Source of the DNA: Bacteroidales bacterium
GTDB taxonomy: Bacteria > Bacteroidota > Bacteroidia > Bacteroidales > UBA932
Reading direction: 5' to 3'
DNA length: 27,453 nucleotides
Assembly: GCA_016291185.1 (NCBI GenBank)
Contig: JAEFAI010000030.1
Coordinates: 1 to 27,453, forward strand
Shown: positions 15,075-25,951 of the stretch, in pieces
Position numbering within the stretch: the stretch's first letter is position 1
Layout of the letters: every line of letters begins with the position of its first letter
Notes under the pieces: generated by a model
What the model was told of the DNA's origin: nothing
Databases searched by the model: none
What the model saw: the letters and a program-made list of their open reading frames with translations, nothing else
Program-made: the position numbers and the translations under genes

Positions 15075-15096
15075 TGGCAATTTTCCCGCATTATAT

Positions 15097-15126
15097 AAAC
15101 CGGATTCTTTGCGGATCCGGTTTTTT
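15097..15126 (+). terminator. Rho-independent terminator after the YegP-like gene
   Basis: AAACCGGAT (15097-15105) pairs with ATCCGGTTT (15115-15123) around a nine-base loop, followed by a run of six T residues (15121-15126). It begins 22 bases after the stop codon and ends 11 bases before the next start. Confidence 0.85.
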
Positions 15127-15137
15127 GATACAATAAA

Positions 15138-15863
15138 ATGACGATAACACAGGCAGAAATCAAGCAGATCCGCTCGCTTCGCGAAAAGAAATTCCGCGAC
15201 GCGTACGGGCTCTTTGTCGTGGAGGGGGAGAAGATGGTGCAGGAGGCGCTCCTGTCCGATTTCGAAGTGGTGCGCGTCTGGCGTCGCGACGAAATCGGTG
15301 AAGCTGCCATGGCGCGGATCAGTCAGCTCTCCACTCCGTCTCCCGTGCTGGCCGTGGTTGCCCGTCCCGAGCCGGCAGGCCTCGCCCTGCCGCGCAGCCT
15401 TTGCCTGGGCCTGGACGGTATCCGCGATCCCGGCAACCTGGGGACGATCCTGCGTATCGCCGATTGGTTCGGCGTGGAGGCTGTGTTCGCGTCGGATGAC
15501 TGCGTGGACCTGTTCAATCCCAAAGTGATCCAGGCCTCGATGGGCTCGGTGTTCCGGGTCCGCGTGGTGACGGCCGACCTGGTGGATATCGCCCGCCGCT
15601 TCCGCGAAGCGGGGATGCGTGTGTACGGGACCTTCCTGGACGGGAAGAATCTTTACCAGGAAGACCTGGTGCCCGAAGGACTGATCCTCATGGGCAACGA
15701 GGCGAACGGGATCCGGCCCGAAGTTGCCGCCGAGGCGGATGCCCGCCTGCTGATTCCCTCGTTCGGGCGCTCCGCCCGGGAGACGGGCGCCGGTACCGGG
15801 GCCGAATCGCTCAACGTGGCTGCCGCGACGGCCATTACCCTTTCTGAGTTTAGAAGAAGATGA
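15138..15863 (+). CDS. TrmH/SpoU-family RNA 2'-O-methyltransferase
   Basis: The protein has 241 residues with an N-terminal substrate-binding region (1-75) and a knotted SPOUT domain. The three SpoU motifs are in order: DGIRDPGNLGTILRIADWFG with N100 and catalytic R106; LMGNEANGIRPE with E188; and AESLNVAAATAITLSEF with S224 and N226. The enzyme transfers a methyl group from S-adenosylmethionine to a ribose 2'-oxygen of rRNA or tRNA; the target base is not predictable here. A stretch of about ten residues (SARETGAGTG) between the IPSFGR strand and the AESLN motif is longer than in the typical IPIxGxxESLN form. The start codon of the next gene overlaps the stop (ATGA). Confidence 0.92.
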   Translation: MTITQAEIKQIRSLREKKFRDAYGLFVVEGEKMVQEALLSDFEVVRVWRRDEIGEAAMARISQLSTPSPVLAVVARPEPAGLALPRSLCLGLDGIRDPGNLGTILRIADWFGVEAVFASDDCVDLFNPKVIQASMGSVFRVRVVTADLVDIARRFREAGMRVYGTFLDGKNLYQEDLVPEGLILMGNEANGIRPEVAAEADARLLIPSFGRSARETGAGTGAESLNVAAATAITLSEFRRR

Positions 15864-18019
15864 AGCGTAGTTTACTGCTGGTCATATCGTTGCTTGGGCT
15901 TATCTCGTGTAGTACTACAAAACTGGTACCTGAGGGAAGCTACCGCTTGTTGTCCAATAAAGTGGTCTTCGAAGGAGAGAAACTCTCGCCCAATGAGGCG
16001 ACGCCGTATATCCGGCAGCAGGCCAAGAAGGGACTTGTGTTCGGCTGGAGTCCGGGCATGAGTATCTACAACTGGTCGAACGGCAGCGGTGAAGGTATCA
16101 ACAGAGTCTGGGAAACCATTGGCACGGCGCCGGTCGTCTTTGATCCGACGCAGATCGAGGGCTCTTGCGCCAACATCGCGAAGCATTTTGAGACCGTGGG
16201 CTACTACGGGTCCAGGGTGACCGCGGAGGTGGAATACAAAAAGCGTATGGCCAAGGTGAAATACGTGATCCGGCTCGGCAAGCGTTACCCCATCGACGAA
16301 ATCATTTATGAAGTCCCCGGCGGTGAATTCGCCGAGCATTTCAGCGCGGACAGCAGCAATATTACCGTCCATGAGGGAGACTTCCTCTCCGAGAAATCCC
16401 TGGAGGCCGAGACCGTGCGCGGCGCGGGTGTCTATCGCAACCTGGGCTACTACGAATTCAACAAGAATAATTACGCGTTCGAAGCGGATACGCTTTCGGG
16501 CACGACGAAGCTTTATTACCGGATCCTGAAAGATCCGGTCAAATACCATATCGGCCAGGTCAACATTATCCATCCGGCCGGTATCCCGTTCCGGGAGAAG
16601 CTCCTCCGGAAATTCAATACGATCCAGCCCGGCGCGCTCTTCAATGAGCAGATGATCAATGCGACTTATGCGCGCCTGTCCGCCCTCAAGGTGTTCAACA
16701 GCGTCAGCGTCGAGATGAGTCCGACCGACAGCGCCACGGTGGACTGCGACATCCGTCTCTCCGGTCTGGACCAGATGGGCTTCAAGGTTAACCTGGAGGC
16801 CTCCACCAACGCTTCCACCCTGCTGGGCTTCTCGCCCCAGCTGAATCTCTACCACAAGAATCTTTTCCATGGCGGTGAATGGCTGGACCTGGGCTTCACG
16901 GGTAACTGGCAGTGGGTCCCGAGGACCATCATCTCCTCGTCCGAACTCGGCGTGACGGCATCGTTGAGCTTCCCGCGCCTGCTCGGCCTCTCGCTCCGGC
17001 GTTTGCGCGGCGAGAACGTTCCTCGCACGGAGTTCAAGACCTCGTTCAACTACCAGAATCGACCGGAGTACAAGCGCATCTTGACCTCGTTCAGTTTCGG
17101 TTACAACGGGCAGATCGGCCGGAATTACTTCTACCAGCTTTATCCGCTCCAGGTCAGCACGGTCAGGGTGTACGAAGTGGACGAGACTTTCCTGGATAAA
17201 CTGCTCACATACCCGTACCTGTGGGATAAGTTCGAGGACCAGATCAATGCGGGCGTCGGCGCCATGCTCTATCACACGACCAACGCGGACGTGGTGCCCA
17301 AGACCGCCTATCACTACGAGCGCCTCAGCCTGGAGGCGTCCGGTAACGTGATTTCCTTGCTCAATCCCGTCCTGCCGACGTATGAGGGTGTCATGAAGCA
17401 GCACCTGCTCTTCGGCCTGCCCTACAAACAGTATGTGCGGGCGGAGTTGAACCTGGGCCGCGTGTTCCGCTTCGGCTGGGGCGACTTGCAGTCCCTGGCC
17501 CTGCACATGGTGGCCGGCGCCGGCCTGGCGTACGGCAATTCCGTGTCCATGCCGTTCGAGAAGCAGTTCTACTGCGGCGGCGCCAACAGCATGCGCGGCT
17601 GGCAGGCACGTACCTTGGGCCCGGGTTTTGCGCCCCTGAGCGATTACTTCAAGATTCCGAGCCAGACCGGCGACCTCAAGCTGGAGGCTGACATCGAATA
17701 CCGTTTCCCGTCCGTCTGGAAGCTGGAATGGGCCATCTTTGCCGAGGCCGGCAATGTCTGGACCCTGCCCCTCTTGCGGAAGGATGTCGTAGATGGTCTG
17801 GGGGGAGATGTTGACGAAAGTGAGCGCTTCTCCCTGCGCAGCATTGCCGCCGACTGGGGGCTGGGCCTGCGCGTGAACCTCGACTTCATCCTGATCCGCC
17901 TCGACGTAGGCTTCCGCCTCCGTGATCCGGCGCGAGCCGAAGGCGACCGCTGGGTGAGGCCGCGCGACTGGTTCCACGGCAGCTCCGCCATTCACTTCGG
18001 CGTCGGTTATCCGTTCTAG
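15860..18019 (+). CDS. TamL: lipidated BamA/TamA-family outer-membrane protein
   Basis: The protein has 719 residues. The N-terminus is a lipoprotein signal with lipobox LISC and lipidation at C17, unlike proteobacterial TamA. POTRA-like repeats fill about residues 30-330, and the Omp85 barrel follows to the terminal phenylalanine (HFGVGYPF). The conserved lid-loop motif is present as GGANSMRGW with R579 and G580. In Bacteroidetes the lipidated TamA homologue works with a TamB-type inner-membrane protein in outer-membrane assembly or lipid transport. No tamB gene lies next to it here; the following gene is a glycosidase. It overlaps the methyltransferase gene by four bases and is one base from the glycosidase start, so three genes likely form one transcript. 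Confidence 0.9.
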   Translation: MKRSLLLVISLLGLISCSTTKLVPEGSYRLLSNKVVFEGEKLSPNEATPYIRQQAKKGLVFGWSPGMSIYNWSNGSGEGINRVWETIGTAPVVFDPTQIEGSCANIAKHFETVGYYGSRVTAEVEYKKRMAKVKYVIRLGKRYPIDEIIYEVPGGEFAEHFSADSSNITVHEGDFLSEKSLEAETVRGAGVYRNLGYYEFNKNNYAFEADTLSGTTKLYYRILKDPVKYHIGQVNIIHPAGIPFREKLLRKFNTIQPGALFNEQMINATYARLSALKVFNSVSVEMSPTDSATVDCDIRLSGLDQMGFKVNLEASTNASTLLGFSPQLNLYHKNLFHGGEWLDLGFTGNWQWVPRTIISSSELGVTASLSFPRLLGLSLRRLRGENVPRTEFKTSFNYQNRPEYKRILTSFSFGYNGQIGRNYFYQLYPLQVSTVRVYEVDETFLDKLLTYPYLWDKFEDQINAGVGAMLYHTTNADVVPKTAYHYERLSLEASGNVISLLNPVLPTYEGVMKQHLLFGLPYKQYVRAELNLGRVFRFGWGDLQSLALHMVAGAGLAYGNSVSMPFEKQFYCGGANSMRGWQARTLGPGFAPLSDYFKIPSQTGDLKLEADIEYRFPSVWKLEWAIFAEAGNVWTLPLLRKDVVDGLGGDVDESERFSLRSIAADWGLGLRVNLDFILIRLDVGFRLRDPARAEGDRWVRPRDWFHGSSAIHFGVGYPF

Positions 18020-18020
18020 C

Positions 18021-19334
18021 ATGAGCAAACGAATCATTTATCAGACGCTGCCCCGGCTGTGGGGGAAGGGGAAGTTCTCCGATTGGGACGACGCCTCCCT
18101 GGCTTATCTGCACTCGCTGGGCGTGGATTACGTTTGGTACACGGGCGTGCCGCGACACGCGACAGGCAAGGACTTCGTCAAGGGGGATCCCGGATCGCCC
18201 TATGCCATCACCGACTGGCGGGACGTCAACCCCTACCTGGCGGATGACCCGGCGCGACGGCTCGAAGAGTTCGATGCGTTGCTTGCGCGGACGCACGCTG
18301 CCGGAATGCGCGTGCTGATCGATTACATTCCCAACCACGTGGCGCCGGACTACCAGGGGCGCATCTGCCGCTATGACTGGTGCGACGGCGACTGGACCGA
18401 TACGCGCAAAAATGACTGGTCTTCGCCCGACACGCGGGCGGAGATGCTGGAAATCCTCCGTTATTGGGCCTCACGGGGCGTTGACGGCTTCCGCTGCGAT
18501 ATGGTGGAGTTGGTCCCGCCCGAAGCCTTGAAGGCCCTTATTTCGGCCTTAAAAGCCGAATTTCCGAGTCTGCTCTTCGTGGCGGAGGTATATCAGAAAG
18601 ATAACTACCGCCGCTACCTGGAAGACGTGGGCTTCGACCTGCTCTACGACAAGTCCGGTCTGTACGACACGCTGCGTGCCATCTGCTGCCACGGCGCATC
18701 GACCCGCGGCATCACCTGGAACTGGCAGTGGCTCGGCGACCTGCAGCCGCGTGTGCTGAACTTCCTGGAGAACCATGACGAACAGCGGCTCGCCGCGCCG
18801 GAATTCCTCGGCGCAGCCGCGAAAAGCTACGCCGCCCTGGCCTGCTCCCTGCTGTTCAACACGGCCTCCTTCATGCTCTACTTCGGCCAGGAAGTGGGGG
18901 AGGATGGCGTCGAAGGCGCCGACGGGCGTACCTCGATCTTCAACTGGAGCGACCCGGCCGAGCTGCGCGAACTGTACCGCAGCCTGCACGCTGAGGCGGA
19001 ACTGGCACCCAAAGAAGCCGGCGTGCTGGCCCGTTACCGCGAACTCCTGGCCTTTGCCAAACGGCCGGCCTTCACCGAGGGCGGCACCTGGGACCTGATG
19101 TACTGCAACGAAGGCGCCCCCGACTTCAATCCGCATCGCCACTTCGCCTTTGTCCGCTACTCCGCCGACGAAGCCTGGCTGGTTGTCTGCAACTTCTCTG
19201 ACACGCCGGCTTCCGTCCGGATCTCCCTGCCGCCGGAGCTCCGCGGCGCCTGCCCGATCCTCCCGGACTTCACTACCGCCTACGCCTCCGCCACCGTCCC
19301 CGCCTGGGACGCCGCCATTGTCAAATTGGCCTAA
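18021..19334 (+). CDS. GH13 alpha-amylase-family protein, cytoplasmic
   Basis: The protein has 437 residues and no signal peptide. The (beta/alpha)8 barrel shows all four GH13 regions: DYIPNH (D101 to H106), GFRCDMVE with nucleophile D160, VAEVYQ with acid/base E189, and FLENHDEQR with transition-state stabiliser D253. A C-terminal beta-sandwich domain covers about 350-437. The catalytic triad is complete, so it should act on alpha-glucosidic bonds of intracellular maltodextrin, glycogen or a related sugar; the exact specificity is open. It is shorter than secreted amylases and lacks a starch-binding module. The start lies one base after the tamL stop. The link to tamL is probably only transcriptional. 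Confidence 0.9.
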   Translation: MSKRIIYQTLPRLWGKGKFSDWDDASLAYLHSLGVDYVWYTGVPRHATGKDFVKGDPGSPYAITDWRDVNPYLADDPARRLEEFDALLARTHAAGMRVLIDYIPNHVAPDYQGRICRYDWCDGDWTDTRKNDWSSPDTRAEMLEILRYWASRGVDGFRCDMVELVPPEALKALISALKAEFPSLLFVAEVYQKDNYRRYLEDVGFDLLYDKSGLYDTLRAICCHGASTRGITWNWQWLGDLQPRVLNFLENHDEQRLAAPEFLGAAAKSYAALACSLLFNTASFMLYFGQEVGEDGVEGADGRTSIFNWSDPAELRELYRSLHAEAELAPKEAGVLARYRELLAFAKRPAFTEGGTWDLMYCNEGAPDFNPHRHFAFVRYSADEAWLVVCNFSDTPASVRISLPPELRGACPILPDFTTAYASATVPAWDAAIVKLA

Positions 19335-19352
19335 CTCGGAAAATCATAGCAA

Positions 19353-19427
19353 GCCGGAAAAGGGAAGGTGGCTGCTGCCAGCCGGGCATTATTCTGTCCG
19401 GCTGGCAGCAGCCACCTTCCCTCCGGC
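19353..19427. repeat. Long palindrome: 25-bp perfect stem between convergent genes
   Basis: Bases 19361-19385 are the exact reverse complement of 19398-19422, leaving a 12-base loop (GCATTATTCTGT). After an unpaired AAA on the left arm, GCCGG (19353-19357) and CCGGC (19423-19427) extend the pairing. The stem is GC-rich and sits between the converging glycosidase and V-ATPase K genes, 18 bases from the former. On the minus strand TTTT follows the stem; on the plus strand no T-run follows. It may end transcription of both genes, but the length and perfection exceed the other terminators in this window. Confidence 0.85.
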
Positions 19428-19472
19428 GGGATAAGCAAGAAGGAATAATAACCCGGTATAAGATATTTTCCC

Positions 19473-21647
<2,175 letters not shown>

Positions 21648-21651
<4 letters not shown>

Positions 21652-22253
21652 AGGCCTGCCTCCTCTTCTTCTGCGTGACGGGTCTTGACAATCTTCGATG
21701 AAGCCTTGGAGAGGTTCTCTTCGTCCTCCATATAGCGCTTGATCTTGCGGATGGCCTCCTTGTATCCCGGAATCTGCACCTTCTCGTAGAGGTTGACCTT
21801 CTGGGTTGTCTTCTTGCGGTTGTATTCGAGGATCTGGCGGCGCTGCTCATAGATCTCGGACTCAATGCCCAGGCGGGAGAGCTCCTTGAGGATCTCTACG
21901 CCGTCGGCATACCAGGCGGGCTTGACAAAGGCGTTGAACGGCTGGATCTCATAGTGGATATTATCCAGGCGCGGGGTCTTCACGCCCGCCACCTTGGTGA
22001 TGCCCAGGTCCACGTCCACGATGCGGATGAGTCCGGGTTCGAACTCGTTCCACAGGGCGGCCAGGTGGTCATAGCGCTGCAGGGAGGCTTCCAATTCGTC
22101 GGAGAGGCGCTCGGCTTCTGTCTTGGCTTCGAGCACGCTCGAACGCAGGGCCGACTCCTTGTTCTTGAGGGTCGGCAGGGCGTTCTGGCGCACCTTGAGC
22201 TGTTTGCCAAGATTCGTCAGCGAGGTCTTGTTGTATTGGAACTTGATAGCCAT
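21648..22253 (-). CDS. atpD: V-type ATP synthase subunit D (central shaft)
   Basis: The protein has 201 residues and is predicted to be mainly long helices. The N-terminal KFQYNKTSLTNLGKQLKVRQ and the C-terminal region with repeated basic heptads form the antiparallel coiled coil that turns inside the A3B3 head. The family motif of leucine/lysine-rich N-terminal helix (ALPTLKNKESAL) is recognisable. It starts in a TAATG overlap with subunit B and overlaps subunit I by four bases, so it is translationally coupled on both sides. Subunits F and G, which cap the shaft in archaeal enzymes, are not encoded in the operon. Confidence 0.92.
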
Positions 22254-23581
22254 TATTTAGCGTCAGCTTTCCAGTATTTATCTACAAGCGCTTGCTTGAT
22301 GCCGGTCTCGGCCGGCGAGAAGTGCTTGGCGAAAATTTCCCAGGCGGTGTCCAGCATCTGGTCGATCGTGATGTTGACGTCGATGGACAGGATGCGGGTG
22401 GCGTATTCCTTGGCGTAGTCCAGGCAGCGGAGGTCGTAGTCGGACAGGTCGAAACCATTCTCGAGCTTGGTCTTCGCGTTCTGGGCATCGGCATACAGGC
22501 GCACGCCGGCGTTCATGACCTGGGAATGGTCTTCGCGGGTCTTCTTGCCCTGCACGAGCTGCTTGAGTCGGGACAGGGAGCGGAACGGGTCCACGATGAC
22601 CTTGCCGGTGTCGGCATCCGCACGCAGGAACAACTGGCCCTCGGTGATGTAGCCCGTGTTGTCCGGGATGGCGTGGGTGATGTCGCCGTCGTTCAGGGTC
22701 GTGACCGCGATGATGGTGATGGAACCGCCGTCGGGCAGCTGAACCGCTTTCTCGTAGATCTTGGCGAGATCGGAGTAGAGCGAGCCCGGCATGGAGTCCT
22801 TGGACGGGATCTGGTCCATACGGTTGGACACGATGGAGAGGGCGTCGGCGTACAGGGTCATATCCGTGAGCAGGACGAGCACCTTCTCGTTCTTGTCCAC
22901 GGCGAAGTACTCAGCGGCGCAGAGGGCCATGTCCGGGATCAGCAGGCGCTCCACCGGCGGCTCCTCGGTCGTGTTGACGAAGGAGACGATCTTGTCCAGG
23001 GCGCCCGCCGCTTCAAATTCGTGGCGGAAGAAAAGGTAGTCGTCGTTGGTCAGGCCCATACCGCCCAGGATGATCTTGTCCACGTCGGCGCGCAGGGCCA
23101 CATCGGCCATCACTTTGTTGTACGGCTGGTCCGGGTCGGCGAAGAAAGGAATCTTCTGGCCGGAGACGAGGGTATTGTTGAGGTCGATGCCGGCGATGCC
23201 GGTCGGAATCAGTTCGGAGGGCTGGCGGCGCTTGTAGGGGTTGACGGACGGGCCGCCCACCTCACGCTCTTCGCCTTCGATTTCGGGACCGCCGTCGATC
23301 GGCTGGCCGTAGGCGTTGAAGAAACGGCCGGACAGCTGATCGCTCACGCGCAGGGTCGGAGGCGCTCCGTGGAAGGACACCTCGGCGTTGGTCGGCACGC
23401 CTTCCGTGCCGGAGAAAACCTGCAGGGTGACGCTGTCGCCCTTGGTCTTCACGACCTGGGCGAGCTTGCCGTTCACGGTGGCCAGTTCGTCGTTGGACAC
23501 GTCCCTGGCGTTCAGCGTGACCGTGGCCTTGGTGATGGCCTGGAGCTGCGTATAGGTGCGTTGAAATGCTTTCGTTGCCAT
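22253..23581 (-). CDS. atpB: V-type ATP synthase subunit B
   Basis: The protein has 442 residues and is the non-catalytic nucleotide-head subunit. Visible segments include the N-terminal beta barrel, PSELIPTGIAGIDLNNTLVSGQKIPFFADP split over residues around 125-160, and EYFAVDKNEKVLVLLTDMT. As in other B subunits, a canonical Walker A lysine motif is absent; the P-loop position reads SGQKIPFFAD. With subunit A it forms the alternating A3B3 hexamer; the arginine finger region near RMDQIPSKDSMPGSLYSDLA supplies contacts to the catalytic site. The gene begins three bases after subunit A ends. Confidence 0.95.
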   Translation of the reverse strand: MATKAFQRTYTQLQAITKATVTLNARDVSNDELATVNGKLAQVVKTKGDSVTLQVFSGTEGVPTNAEVSFHGAPPTLRVSDQLSGRFFNAYGQPIDGGPEIEGEEREVGGPSVNPYKRRQPSELIPTGIAGIDLNNTLVSGQKIPFFADPDQPYNKVMADVALRADVDKIILGGMGLTNDDYLFFRHEFEAAGALDKIVSFVNTTEEPPVERLLIPDMALCAAEYFAVDKNEKVLVLLTDMTLYADALSIVSNRMDQIPSKDSMPGSLYSDLAKIYEKAVQLPDGGSITIIAVTTLNDGDITHAIPDNTGYITEGQLFLRADADTGKVIVDPFRSLSRLKQLVQGKKTREDHSQVMNAGVRLYADAQNAKTKLENGFDLSDYDLRCLDYAKEYATRILSIDVNITIDQMLDTAWEIFAKHFSPAETGIKQALVDKYWKADAK

Positions 23582-23584
23582 AAT

Positions 23585-25327
23585 TTATGCGAGGTGTTTG
23601 CGGAGCTGCTGCTCGTATTCTTTGAATTCCGCGCTCTGGAACGGAGTGTAGTTCATCTGGCGCAGGGTGTTGATCAGGTCCTTGAAGAAGGCGCGGCACT
23701 CGTCGAAGTTCTCGAACTCGAAGGGGTGGTCGCACAGGGCGAGGATGAGGTCGAGCATGAACTTCTGCCGCTCCAGCGGACAGAGGGCGTCGATCGCGTC
23801 GAACGCATCCTGCTGCAGGAAGGCGAAGTCGATGAGCTCGGACTTCCAGAAAGCCTCGTGGTAGGACATCGGCACGCCGTCGTCGCCGAGGATGTTGATC
23901 TGGTCGGCCATCTCGCGGCCGCGGCGGACGTAGTTCTTGGCGCGCAGTACCTTCTCCGTCCAGCCGGGCTGGATGGTGGCGTCGAGGTATTCTTTGATCT
24001 CAGGATACTCCAGGTATTTGGAATAGGAGTCAATCGGGTTGACGGCCGGGTAGCGCTTCTGGTCTGCGCGGCTTTGCTCGAGGGCATAGAAGCAGCGGGC
24101 GGCCTTCTTGGTGGATTCGGTCACCGGCTCCTTGAGGTTGCCGCCGGCAGGGGAGACCGTGCCGATGAAGGTCACGGCGCCCGTCTGGCCGTTGTTCAGC
24201 ACGACCATGCCGGCGCGTGCGTAGAAGTTGGAGATGATGGCGGACAGGTCCACCGGGAAGGCGTCCTGACCCGGCAGTTCCTCCATACGGTTGGACATTT
24301 CGCGGAGCGCCTGGGCCCAGCGGGAGGTGGAGTCTGCCAGCAGCAGGCACTTCAGGCCCATCGAGCGGTAGTACTCGCAAATGGCCATGGCCGTATAGAC
24401 GGAAGCCTCACGGGCCGCCACAGGCATGTTGGAGGTGTTGCAGATGATGGTGGTACGCTCCATCAGCTTGCGGCCGGTGTGCGGATCGACGAGCTCCGGG
24501 AATTCCGTGAAGATCTCAACGACCTCGTTGGCGCGCTCGCCGCAGGCGGCCATCACGATCACGTCGGCGTCGCCCTGCTTGGCGATGGCGTGCTGGAGGA
24601 CCGTCTTGCCGCAGCCGAACGGGCCCGGGATGAAGCCGGTGCCGCCCTCGGCAATGGGGTTGAAGGTGTCGATGCAGCGCACGCCCGTCTCCATGATCTT
24701 GGTCGGACGCGGCTTCTCGCGGTAGGCCCGGACGGCCAGTTTGACCGGCCAGCGCTGGGTCATGGTCACGTTCACGTCCTCGCCGTCAGCGCCGGTGAGG
24801 ACGGCAATCGTCTGATCGACGGTGTATTCGCCCGCGGGCGCGACGCTTTTGACTGTGTATTCGCCCTGGAAGGCGAAGGGAACCATAATCTTGTGGGGCA
24901 GCCAGCCTTCCTTGACCTCGCCGAGCCAGTCGGCCGCGACGACGCGGTCGCCGGGTTTTGCGAGGGGAGTGAATGCCCAAAGGGCTTTCCGGTCAAGCGG
25001 GTCGGTGTATTCGCCGCGCTTGAGGAAGACGCCCGTCATTGTCTGCAGGTTATTCTGAAGTCCGTCGTAGATGCCGGACAGCAGGCCGGGGCCAAGGGTG
25101 ACCTCGAGCATCTTTCCGAGGAATTCGACATCGTTGCCGTTCTTGAGTCCGCGGGTGCTTTCGAACACCTGGACCGAGGCCTTTTCACCGTTAACCTTGA
25201 TCACCTCGGCGAGCAGCTTCTCGCTGCCGACGGAGATGTAGCAGAGTTCGTTCTCCGCCACAGGCCCATCTACGGCCACGGTGACCAGGTTCGAGACGAT
25301 GCCCGTTACCTTTCCTTTAGTACTCAT
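23585..25327 (-). CDS. atpA: V-type ATP synthase catalytic subunit A
   Basis: The protein has 580 residues, the normal length for A subunits. The order is an N-terminal beta barrel (1-75), the non-homologous insertion (about 110-200), and the nucleotide-binding domain with P-loop GPFGCGKT (235-242, catalytic K241 and T242), followed by the catalytic glutamate in ACGERANEV (E264). The usual third P-loop residue serine is cysteine here. Later motifs LLADSTSRWAQALREMSNRM and VSPAGGNLKEPVTEST are diagnostic of A subunits. It hydrolyses or synthesises ATP coupled to ion flow through I and K. The start overlaps the end of the DUF2764 gene (ATGA). Confidence 0.97.
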   Translation of the reverse strand: MSTKGKVTGIVSNLVTVAVDGPVAENELCYISVGSEKLLAEVIKVNGEKASVQVFESTRGLKNGNDVEFLGKMLEVTLGPGLLSGIYDGLQNNLQTMTGVFLKRGEYTDPLDRKALWAFTPLAKPGDRVVAADWLGEVKEGWLPHKIMVPFAFQGEYTVKSVAPAGEYTVDQTIAVLTGADGEDVNVTMTQRWPVKLAVRAYREKPRPTKIMETGVRCIDTFNPIAEGGTGFIPGPFGCGKTVLQHAIAKQGDADVIVMAACGERANEVVEIFTEFPELVDPHTGRKLMERTTIICNTSNMPVAAREASVYTAMAICEYYRSMGLKCLLLADSTSRWAQALREMSNRMEELPGQDAFPVDLSAIISNFYARAGMVVLNNGQTGAVTFIGTVSPAGGNLKEPVTESTKKAARCFYALEQSRADQKRYPAVNPIDSYSKYLEYPEIKEYLDATIQPGWTEKVLRAKNYVRRGREMADQINILGDDGVPMSYHEAFWKSELIDFAFLQQDAFDAIDALCPLERQKFMLDLILALCDHPFEFENFDECRAFFKDLINTLRQMNYTPFQSAEFKEYEQQLRKHLA

Positions 25328-25944
25328 ATTGTAAGATTCTGTTTTTTGTTATCGTAGGTGGAGCGGATGTCCTCGACCAGCCGGCGGAACAGGGCACGGC
25401 CGGAGTCGGGATCGAGCTGAAGCCAGCGGTCGATGATCTTGAGCTTGGCGACGAAGCCGAGGATCACCTCCAGGTCCAGGCTGTCCAGGATGGTCAGCTC
25501 ATCAATCTTCTTCCAGCGAAGCTCGTCGAGGCCGCGCTCGCGGGCCAGGATGTCGCCGCAGTTCAGGACCTCGCGCACGGCTGCCGCCTCGGGGAACTCT
25601 TCCGTCTCCCGGCCTTCCAACTTGACCAGATCCTGACCTTCCTGGCGGCCCAGGGAGTCATTGATATAGGAAACGGTCGCGTTGCGCAGGTCGAGGTCGA
25701 AGCGGAACCACTCCCGGATGAAGCGGTTGCGGTGCTGCAGGGCTTTCTGATAGAAGTTCGCGTCCAGCTTTTCGGGATCATATCCTTCCAGCAGCTGGTC
25801 CAGCACCGCCGTGTCGCGCGCGGACAACTGTTCGCGGATCTCGTCAAGGAGATCCTGAGCGACCAGGTCGTTCGCTTTGTCGGCCTTGTCGTCGTCCGGA
25901 TGGAGGACCGGCAGGCTGGCGATGATATACGCGTAATTGTCCAT
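25324..25944 (-). CDS. DUF2764 family V-ATPase-associated protein
   Basis: The protein has 206 residues, soluble and mostly helical, beginning MDNYAYIIASLPVLHPDD, a typical DUF2764 start. It lies between subunits E and A, the fixed position for this family in the seven-gene V-ATPase operons of Bacteroidetes, spirochetes and chlamydiae. Those operons lack a recognisable subunit C, so this protein is a plausible stand-in for the C (yeast d) collar that links the shaft to the rotor ring. That role is inferred from position and helical nature, not from shown homology. It overlaps subunit A by four bases and starts seven bases after subunit E. Confidence 0.85.
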   Translation of the reverse strand: MDNYAYIIASLPVLHPDDDKADKANDLVAQDLLDEIREQLSARDTAVLDQLLEGYDPEKLDANFYQKALQHRNRFIREWFRFDLDLRNATVSYINDSLGRQEGQDLVKLEGRETEEFPEAAAVREVLNCGDILARERGLDELRWKKIDELTILDSLDLEVILGFVAKLKIIDRWLQLDPDSGRALFRRLVEDIRSTYDNKKQNLTI

Positions 25945-25951
25945 GTCTGTT

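Noticed and set aside
15872..18037. Minus-strand open frame of 721 codons opposite tamL
   Set aside because: It is a shadow of the TamL gene, with no recognisable motif, an Arg/His/Glu-rich composition, and overlap of the gene over its whole length.
22292..25357. Plus-strand open frame of 1021 codons opposite V-ATPase subunits A and B
   Set aside because: It is antisense to two clear ATPase genes. Its composition (rich in Val, Gly, His, Arg, with no domain I recognise) is what the third-position GC bias of the real genes produces.
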